Assembly (NCBI GenBank): GCA_016234305.1
Contig: JACRFM010000003.1
Location: forward strand, 1-11,000
From: Candidatus Kerfeldbacteria bacterium
Lineage (GTDB): Bacteria; Patescibacteriota; Patescibacteriia; Veblenbacterales; UBA10138
Length of the DNA: 11,000 nucleotides
Direction: 5' to 3'
Position 1 is the first letter of the stretch; each line of letters begins with the position of its first letter. Shown piece by piece: positions 6,907 to 11,000 of the stretch. Below the pieces are notes generated by a model that was not told where the DNA came from, did no database searches, and saw only the letters and a program-made list of their open reading frames with translations. The position numbers were made by a program, and so were the translations under genes.

Positions 6907-6981
6907 TGGAGGCCAGGACGGGAATTGCACCCGTGTATAACGGTTTTGCAGACCGTCGCCTTACTGCTTGGCTACCTGGCC
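6907..6981 (-). tRNA. tRNA-Cys (anticodon GCA), CCA encoded
   Basis: The minus strand folds as a full cloverleaf. Acceptor GGCCAGG pairs with CCTGGCC. The D arm is GCC/GGC. The anticodon stem ACGGT/ACCGT carries loop CTGCAAA, giving anticodon GCA. The variable loop is 5 nt, and the T stem ACGGG/CCCGT carries loop TGCAATT. Discriminator U73 and CCA are encoded (6907-6910). U73 and the GCA anticodon are the main cysteinyl-tRNA synthetase identity elements. Two elbow bases are unusual: position 18 is A and position 55 is G, replacing the near-universal G18 and pseudouridine 55, while G19 and C56 remain. A promoter-like TTGATT-17-TACAGT lies upstream. Confidence 0.96.
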
Positions 6982-7003
6982 ATACCTAAAGCAAGCAGAC
7001 CAT

Positions 7004-7032
7004 ACTGTACCAAAAAAAGACGGTTTAATCAA
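7004..7032 (-). promoter_or_regulatory. Candidate promoter of tRNA-Cys
   Basis: Minus-strand TTGATT (7032-7027), a 17-bp spacer and TACAGT (7009-7004) lie about 20 nt before the mature tRNA 5' end. Both hexamers match 4 of 6. The element overlaps the terminator of the upstream 3D-domain gene, so the -35 falls in the terminator loop. Confidence 0.45.
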
Positions 7033-7046
7033 CCTAAAACCCCGTC
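7012..7046 (-). terminator. Intrinsic terminator of the 3D-domain gene
   Basis: On the minus strand, GAC-GGTTT pairs with AAACC-GTC with a 2-nt GG bulge (arms 7037-7046 and 7019-7026), followed at once by seven Ts (7018-7012). It lies about 60 nt past the stop codon of the 3D-domain gene and separates it from tRNA-Cys. Confidence 0.75.
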
Positions 7047-7103
7047 CGGCATGTCTTTGCCAATTAAATGACAAAGCTACAACGAACGGCGTAAATACAA
7101 CCT

Positions 7104-7616
7104 TTACAAAACTTCCACGTTCAAACGTCTAATACCCCAATCAACCGCCTCGCCGCGGCTCTCCATCCAAATGTCCAGCCGTTTATTGTAACGCTCATTC
7201 ATACGGTCTTCCACCACAAAAATTTGGTCGCCAAAATAATCAGGCAAACGGATACGGGTGCCAAACGGCAAAAAATTAGCTGCCACCACCCCCGGGCGCA
7301 CCCTGGTACCGCTGGCAGTAATAAAGGGCGTACTGTCGGTTTGGTCTACGGTTGAAGAATAAGCCGTGGTGGGAATATGAACTACATAACGGGCCGGCCA
7401 TTTATTAACTACTGGAAAATGCAAAATCGGGCCGGCCATATCAACGGTTTCAACTGGCTGAATCGTGGCCGATTGCATTGTTTTGTCTTTATTATCAATT
7501 TGGCTTAACAGTTTTTCCGCAATGGCCGCTTGGGGGAATAACCATTCTATGGCCAAACACAAACAAGCCATTATTAATGGCCATTGCCAGTTATTAACTA
7601 ACAAGTAACGCTTCAT
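7104..7616 (-). CDS. Secreted or membrane-anchored 3D-domain protein
   Basis: The 170-residue protein starts with a hydrophobic segment (about 12-33, ending FPQAAIA) that reads as a signal peptide or membrane anchor. A linker leads to a C-terminal 3D domain (about 79-170), named for conserved aspartates. Visible landmarks are TTAYSS (83-88), TD at 93-94, the VVAANFLPFGTRIRLP strand pair (110-125), VEDRMN (135-140) and LDIWM (147-151). This fold is the double-psi beta-barrel shared with the catalytic domain of MltA-type lytic transglycosylases and cell-wall Sps/YabE-like proteins. A role in peptidoglycan cleavage or remodelling outside the membrane is likely, but activity is not shown. It has no Shine-Dalgarno. 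A terminator-like hairpin sits between its candidate promoter and its start. Confidence 0.88.
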   Translation of the reverse strand: MKRYLLVNNWQWPLIMACLCLAIEWLFPQAAIAEKLLSQIDNKDKTMQSATIQPVETVDMAGPILHFPVVNKWPARYVVHIPTTAYSSTVDQTDSTPFITASGTRVRPGVVAANFLPFGTRIRLPDYFGDQIFVVEDRMNERYNKRLDIWMESRGEAVDWGIRRLNVEVL

Positions 7617-7656
7617 AGAATAACTTTTATTATTGTTAACAGGAAAACATTACAGG

Positions 7657-7686
7657 TAACAAAAAACCCTCCTGTTTGAGGGTTTT
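7657..7686 (-). terminator. Strong intrinsic terminator, PH-gene end or 3D-gene attenuator
   Basis: A 9-bp stem AAAACCCTC (7663-7671) pairs with GAGGGTTTT (7678-7686) around a 6-nt loop, and a T-rich run follows on the minus strand. It can end the transcript of the PH-domain gene (stop at 7743). A second hairpin, TTCGGA/TCCGAA (7685-7702), lies immediately before it. A promoter candidate between the PH stop and this hairpin means it may also act as an attenuator for the 3D-domain gene. Confidence 0.85.
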
Positions 7687-7709
7687 CGGACTTAATTCCG
7701 AACAACTAT

Positions 7710-7738
7710 AGTGTATCACGAAGACTGATTTTTGTCAA
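7710..7738 (-). promoter_or_regulatory. Candidate promoter upstream of the terminator and 3D-domain gene
   Basis: Minus-strand consensus TTGACA (7738-7733), a 17-bp spacer and TACACT (7715-7710, 4 of 6) predict a start near 7703. It begins 5 nt past the PH-domain stop codon. Transcription from it would meet the terminator at 7657-7686 after about 45 nt. Confidence 0.55.
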
Positions 7739-7742
7739 TAGA

Positions 7743-8306
7743 TTAGGCCTCAACATTACCACCGTCGTGACGCTTTACTTCATCAACTAATTTCATAATT
7801 TTTTCCGCCACTTGATGCGGCCGCGACACATAATCAAAACTAAAATATCCCTCGGCGCCAGCGGTTTGAATAATTACCGTGCCATAATCAAGTATGGTAG
7901 CGGCTAATCCTCTGATTTTAGCCGAAACATCCTGTACCCGCCCTAAGCGAAGTTCCGAAGTTTCGCGGTTAAACAAGCCGCGCTGCTCATAGGTAAAGAT
8001 CCGCAAGTTAGTTACCACCCAAACGTCCAAATAGTGATCAACCCAAGCGTCCCAGAAAAAAACCCAAACTCCCAAATAATACAAACTCCCCAACAGCTTA
8101 ACAAATATCTCCAATAAACCGTCATTAAATAATTTATCCCACAATACCGGATAATAACGCCCCATCAGCCACAATACCGCGAACGGAATAACTGCTACCA
8201 AAAAATATCTAACAACAACCTTAAAAAACCTATACCAATGCTGGCGCAAGACAAAGATGGCCTGCTCACCCGGCAAGGGCGACGATAAAAGTTTACCCAT
8301 TAACAT
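7743..8306 (-). CDS. Membrane protein with bacterial PH domain (bPH_2, DUF304-like)
   Basis: The 187-residue protein has two membrane-spanning segments (about 27-49 and 66-88) and then a cytoplasmic bacterial PH domain (about 92-175). The strand pattern DVWVVTNLRIFTYEQRGLFN, ETSELRLGRVQDVSAK and the DYGTVIIQTAG turn are typical of the YdbS/YdbT (DUF304) group. These proteins have no assigned catalytic activity; a membrane scaffold or lipid/protein-binding role is a family-level guess. Its ATG follows the stop of the small membrane protein gene by 2 nt, so the two probably form one translation-coupled unit. No Shine-Dalgarno. A second Met at residue 3 is an alternative start. Confidence 0.88.
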   Translation of the reverse strand: MLMGKLLSSPLPGEQAIFVLRQHWYRFFKVVVRYFLVAVIPFAVLWLMGRYYPVLWDKLFNDGLLEIFVKLLGSLYYLGVWVFFWDAWVDHYLDVWVVTNLRIFTYEQRGLFNRETSELRLGRVQDVSAKIRGLAATILDYGTVIIQTAGAEGYFSFDYVSRPHQVAEKIMKLVDEVKRHDGGNVEA

Positions 8307-8308
8307 AA

Positions 8309-8560
8309 CTAAAAAGGATTAAGGCTAATAATAAACTCCAACACGTCAAAACTTTGCCACCAATCAATCGGCCACAAAACTTGATATGACAAGAAAAAAA
8401 TCAAAACCGTACCGACAATCATTATAAAAGTATAAACGACCGTGCCTAAGGACAAAAATCCATAACGCAATAAATGCCACAAACTAGACAAGCCAAACAA
8501 CAAGACAATAAAAACTCCGATTAAATATATCGCTAAAAATATAAAATAAGGAATGAGCAT
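8309..8560 (-). CDS. Small two-helix membrane protein, unknown function
   Basis: Encodes 83 residues with two hydrophobic segments (about 4-24 and 37-58), a short basic turn between them (WHLLRYG) and a Trp/Phe-rich tail (PIDWWQSFDVLEFIISLNPF). I recognise no named family. It is supported as a real gene by its good hydrophobic pattern, by having no competing frame, and by tight coupling (2 nt) to the PH-domain gene downstream. The pair may make a small membrane complex. A weak TTGAAT-17-TAAATT promoter sits upstream in the AT-rich dyad; no Shine-Dalgarno is visible. Confidence 0.75.
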   Translation of the reverse strand: MLIPYFIFLAIYLIGVFIVLLFGLSSLWHLLRYGFLSLGTVVYTFIMIVGTVLIFFLSYQVLWPIDWWQSFDVLEFIISLNPF

Positions 8561-8569
8561 AATCTAGAA

Positions 8570-8771
8570 TAATTTAAAATTACAAATATCAAAATTCAAA
8601 ATGATAAGGCGAGATATAAAAATGACACAGAATAAATCCTAAATCTTAAATCCTAATTCCTAAATAATATCCAAATCCTAAATTTGGGGATTGAGATTTA
8701 TTTAGGATTTAGAAATTACAATTTGAGATTTTACTACTTCATTTTCCATTTTGATTTTTACATTTTAATTA
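8570..8771. repeat. AT-rich composite dyad made of heptamer arrays
   Basis: This 200-bp spacer between ruvB and the small membrane gene holds no gene. Its ends (8570-8603 and 8740-8771) are imperfect inverted repeats of about 33 bp with CATTTTG-type heptamers. Inside, AAATCCT-type units run from 8634 to 8686. A perfect 11-bp hairpin, AAATCCTAAAT (8673-8683) with ATTTAGGATTT (8700-8710), has a 16-nt loop. It may serve as the 3' end structure of ruvB. The unit sequence matches the array at 3173-3235. Confidence 0.6.
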
Positions 8772-8774
8772 TTA

Positions 8775-9809
8775 CTAAACAAACTTCTCCTGCTTAGACA
8801 ACGACGCTTCCAAGCCCAAGTGTTCATAAGCCGCCGCCGTGGCTACCCGGCCACGTGGCGTGCGGGCCAAAAACCCCAGCTGCATTAAAAAAGGTTCATA
8901 AATTTCCTCAATTGTCCCAACTTCCTCTTGCAGGGCGGCGGCAATGGAATTTAAACCCACCGGACCGCCTTTAAATTTTTCAATAATAACCCGCAAAATC
9001 TGCCGGTCCAAATCATCCAAGCCCAAAGGGTCAACGGCCAATTGGTCCAAAGCAGCTTTAGCGAGTTCAGCCGTCACTGCGCCCATGCCTTTAACTTGAA
9101 CATAATCACGCACCCGTTTTAATAAACGATTGGCTATGCGGGGCGTGGCGCGCGAACGATTAGCTATCTCACTGGCAGCGCCCGGCGCCAACTTAACCAT
9201 TATCAATTTGGCGGAACGTTCCACAATCTGTTCCATCTCCTGGTTGTTATAAAAATTTAAACGAAAAGTAGCGCCAAAACGATTACGCAAAGGACTAGAT
9301 ATCAAATGATATCGCGTGGTAGCGCCAATTAAAGTAAAGCGCGGCAAATCCAGCCGCAAAGTCCGCGCCGACGGACCCTTGCCAATAACCAAATCCAAAG
9401 CCGCCTCTTCCATGGCCGGATAGAGCACCTCCTCAATAACTTTATTCAAACGATGAATTTCATCTATGAATAAAATTTCGCCCGGCTCAAGATTTGTTAA
9501 AATGGCCGCCAAATCACCAGCGCGTTCAATCGCCGGACCAGAAGTCACCTTAATAGCCGCACCCATCTCCTGGGCAATAATATGCGCCAGCGTGGTTTTC
9601 CCCAGGCCCGGCGGACCATAAAGCAAAACATGTTCAATTGGTTCATGCCGCTGTTTGGCAGCTTCCAAAAAAATGTGCAAATTAGCTTTAATTTGGGTTT
9701 GGCCGATGTATTCAGCCAAAGTTTTAGGACGAAGCTTGGTATCAAGCTGCTTGTCTTCGGTCTGCTCATCGCGCGCCACTAGGCGCGCTTTAACATTTTC
9801 GTCTTTCAT
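8775..9809 (-). CDS. ruvB: Holliday junction branch migration ATPase RuvB
   Basis: The 344-residue AAA+ motor drives branch migration of Holliday junctions with RuvA in recombinational repair. Evidence is the Walker A GPPGLGKT (65-72), Walker B LFIDE (113-117), sensor 1 GATTR (162-166), the arginine finger in SPLRNRFG (R175), and the C-terminal winged-helix domain (about 268-335) with GGPVGLNSIAAALQEE and the RTPRGRVAT wing. Length is normal. RuvA and RuvC are not in the window. The ATG has AAGG only 1 nt upstream, which is too close to be a normal Shine-Dalgarno. A candidate promoter TTGGCT-17-AATAAT lies about 110-130 nt upstream. Confidence 0.98.
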   Translation of the reverse strand: MKDENVKARLVARDEQTEDKQLDTKLRPKTLAEYIGQTQIKANLHIFLEAAKQRHEPIEHVLLYGPPGLGKTTLAHIIAQEMGAAIKVTSGPAIERAGDLAAILTNLEPGEILFIDEIHRLNKVIEEVLYPAMEEAALDLVIGKGPSARTLRLDLPRFTLIGATTRYHLISSPLRNRFGATFRLNFYNNQEMEQIVERSAKLIMVKLAPGAASEIANRSRATPRIANRLLKRVRDYVQVKGMGAVTAELAKAALDQLAVDPLGLDDLDRQILRVIIEKFKGGPVGLNSIAAALQEEVGTIEEIYEPFLMQLGFLARTPRGRVATAAAYEHLGLEASLSKQEKFV

Positions 9810-9840
9810 ACCTTGTTAGACTACCATTCTTACCTGTCCC

Positions 9841-9869
9841 TTGACAAGAAAAAAAGAGCATGATAATAT
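9841..9869 (+). promoter_or_regulatory. Candidate plus-strand promoter facing the structured element
   Basis: Consensus TTGACA (9841-9846), a 17-bp spacer ending in TGA (extended -10 type), then TAATAT (9864-9869, 4 of 6). It points away from ruvB toward 9994-10111, where no plus-strand gene exists. If active it would make an RNA antisense to the ruvB leader and the structured element. Confidence 0.35.
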
Positions 9870-9912
9870 CATCTGTTAAACCTAAAAAAACAAATCACCT
9901 TTAAGTCAGATT

Positions 9913-9941
9913 ATTATTAAAAAATAGTTTAACTTAGCCAA
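9913..9941 (-). promoter_or_regulatory. ruvB: Candidate ruvB promoter
   Basis: Minus-strand TTGGCT (9941-9936), a 17-bp spacer and AATAAT (9918-9913, 5 of 6) predict a start near 9906, giving a leader of about 97 nt. In such AT-rich DNA this is only suggestive. Confidence 0.35.
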
Positions 9942-9993
9942 AATTCAAAGCTAGATAAAAATCAAACCAGCCTTTCATTGTTTAAATTAATTT

Positions 9994-10111
9994 AAATACA
10001 CTCACAAGAGGTGGCACGACAAGCATGGGAATCTGCAATTAGCTTACTCCCGGCCTAACAGCTAGGATTATGCTTATGAAGATTTTCTTGCCACCCCTTA
10101 TGAGTGTATTT
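9994..10111 (-). ncRNA. Unidentified structured element, probable RNA or leader
   Basis: The ends pair over 23 positions (9994-10016 with 10089-10111). There are 21 Watson-Crick pairs, and the two mismatches are A-C on the plus strand but G-U on the minus strand, so minus-strand RNA would have an unbroken helix. Inside, AAGCAT/ATGCTT (10021-10026, 10070-10075) closes a junction with two hairpins: GGGA/TCCC (10027-10051) and CCTA/TAGG (10054-10066). On the minus strand the two hairpins hold complementary UAGCU and AGCUA, allowing a kissing contact. A TATGGT at 10127-10122 would start transcription near 10115. I see no match to tmRNA, RNase P, SRP, 5S or 6S, nor to common riboswitches. TTAATT flanks both ends (9987-9992, 10113-10118), so a small MITE is the main alternative. 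Confidence 0.55.
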
Positions 10112-10143
10112 TTTAATTCAAACCATACCTTAACAAAACTGCT

Positions 10144-10198
10144 AAAAAAGGCAAACCGGTTGTGTCCCAATAGGCTGACTCTAATTTCCCGTTTGGCC
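10144..10198 (-). terminator. Possible large-loop terminator of the VanW gene
   Basis: On the minus strand GGC(C)AAAC, within the last codons of the VanW gene, can pair with GTTTGCC (10156-10150), followed by six Ts. The 34-nt loop and one bulge make it weak. Confidence 0.35.
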
Positions 10199-11000
10199 GG
10201 TGATATCAGCCGAGGGTAAGTTAACGCCTGGTAAACTACCACTAGCCTCACCATTGCCTGGAACCACCTTAGCTACCCCCACCAAGCACACTTCCTGCCA
10301 GGGAACATAATGGCTACGAAAAACTTGCTCCTTAACTTCGCCGGTCGGATAAGTCACCTTATAAGTAAACTCGGCATCAGCGCCGGTGTGAGCCTTTTCC
10401 GTACACTTTTTTTCACCCACTGGCAGGTCGGTGGTTTCTATTATTTTGGTCGGTCCGGGTTTAACTAAGTTATAAATACGCGGCTGGATTTTATCCACCA
10501 CCCGGCCGTCTTTAGCTCCCCAAAATTCAAATATCAAATCATCACCTTTGATTTTAGTCTGTATTAAAATAGCGCGGCCGGTATCATTTTTAAAGCGGAA
10601 ATCAGGCTTGGGGTCGTAAATGGTGGCGTCTGTACCGGCTGGCTCATAATACGGCACGCGATAAGAATGATTGCGTCTTTCTAAAATCGGTAAGCCGCTA
10701 GCCAGGGCTGCCCGAAAAGTCGTAGTGCCAATTTGACACAGCCCGCCGCCAAATTCCGGCACGGTTTTGTTGCCTTTAATAACTAGTTCCGGCAAATAAC
10801 CAGCACTAGCGTCAATCGCACCCAAAGTTTTAATAAGCGAAAATTCCTCAGCCGGCTGAATGATGACACCATTCAGCTTGTCGGCTCCAACTTTAATATT
10901 ATGCCGACGATTAGCCGGACTGCCTTTAAAATTTGACTTACCCACGCCAATAATTTCCGTAACCCCTAAATTATTAGCCATGGCCGTGGTAACTTCCGGA
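10181..11000 (-). CDS. VanW family protein, N-terminus cut by window edge
   Basis: The frame is open to the right edge (residues PEVTTA precede the first in-window Met at 10981), so the gene is partial and that Met is internal. The VanW domain is clear: GVGKSNFKGSPANRRHNI, then LNGVIIQPAEEFSL, GYLPELVIKG, PEFGGGLCQIGTTTFRAAL, ERRNHSYRVPYYEPAGTDATIYDP, then DFRFKNDTGRAILIQT. VanW proteins are named from a vancomycin-resistance cluster but their biochemistry is unsettled; most are envelope-associated, often after a membrane anchor or peptidoglycan-binding domain, which here would lie outside the window. The C-terminus carries a cysteine pair (KKC, EVC) and a Gly/Ser/Pro-rich tail. Resistance should not be inferred. 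Confidence 0.93.
   Translation of the reverse strand, partial: PEVTTAMANNLGVTEIIGVGKSNFKGSPANRRHNIKVGADKLNGVIIQPAEEFSLIKTLGAIDASAGYLPELVIKGNKTVPEFGGGLCQIGTTTFRAALASGLPILERRNHSYRVPYYEPAGTDATIYDPKPDFRFKNDTGRAILIQTKIKGDDLIFEFWGAKDGRVVDKIQPRIYNLVKPGPTKIIETTDLPVGEKKCTEKAHTGADAEFTYKVTYPTGEVKEQVFRSHYVPWQEVCLVGVAKVVPGNGEASGSLPGVNLPSADITGQTGN

Larger units (their letters stand above)
9810..9993. other. AT-rich ruvB upstream region without genes
   Basis: No credible reading frame. Contents: an AT palindrome ATGATA-T-TATCAT near 9860-9873 followed on the minus strand by a T-run, a GTTAAAC/GTTTAAC inverted pair at 9874-9880 and 9926-9932, and promoter candidates on both strands (listed separately). Confidence 0.6.

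Noticed and set aside
9874..9932. GTTAAAC/GTTTAAC pair as an integron attC site
   Set aside because: The motif order is inverted relative to attC, there is no integrase or cassette, and 7-bp pairs are common in such AT-rich DNA.
10010..10020. T-box-like GGTGGCAC on the plus strand
   Set aside because: No aminoacyl-tRNA synthetase or amino acid gene follows, no specifier stem is seen, and the bases are fully used in the closing helix.
10039..10254. 71-residue minus-strand frame
   Set aside because: It starts inside the VanW gene in another frame and runs through the structured element; no family features.
10181..11000. VanW as a vancomycin resistance determinant
   Set aside because: The domain is widespread outside resistance clusters and no vanA/H/X/R/S-type genes are present.

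Overview
The window looks like a chromosomal segment of an uncultivated Candidate Phyla Radiation (Patescibacteria, Parcubacteria-like) bacterium. This rests on four things: moderately AT-rich DNA, mostly absent Shine-Dalgarno sequences, AT-rich heptamer arrays between genes, and at 323-1072 an uncharacterised protein whose C-terminal half resembles a family I remember from many such genomes. The taxonomic call is inference; no 16S gene is present.

Layout, left to right. 1-322 has no convincing gene. It holds a MITE-like palindromic element, a perfect 26-bp palindrome and the terminator of the next gene. 323-1072 (-) is the orphan gene; it has the only textbook Shine-Dalgarno in the window. 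1158-1199 carries two interleaved divergent promoters serving that gene and rpsT (+), the only plus-strand gene. rpsT converges on a minus-strand run transcribed as polA, a 2H-phosphoesterase gene, then holA. Upstream of polA (also -) are a GNMT-like methyltransferase gene and tRNA-Cys(GCA) with its own terminator. Next come a secreted 3D-domain gene with an attenuator-like leader, a two-gene unit (small membrane protein plus bacterial PH-domain membrane protein), an AT-rich dyad, and ruvB. A 370-bp spacer at 9810-10180 holds a strongly structured element. The window ends inside a VanW-family gene that runs off the right edge.

Functionally the window mixes DNA replication and repair (polA, holA, ruvB), translation (rpsT, tRNA-Cys) and envelope genes (3D domain, VanW, PH-domain membrane protein). 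I see no transposase, CRISPR array, phage module or toxin-antitoxin pair. The best candidates for something undescribed are non-coding: the 118-nt structured element at 9994-10111 (RNA gene, leader or MITE), the divergent promoter knot at 1158-1199, the degenerate heptamer arrays including one that encodes the C-terminus of PolA, and a tRNA-Cys whose D-loop and T-loop elbow bases both depart from the canonical pair.
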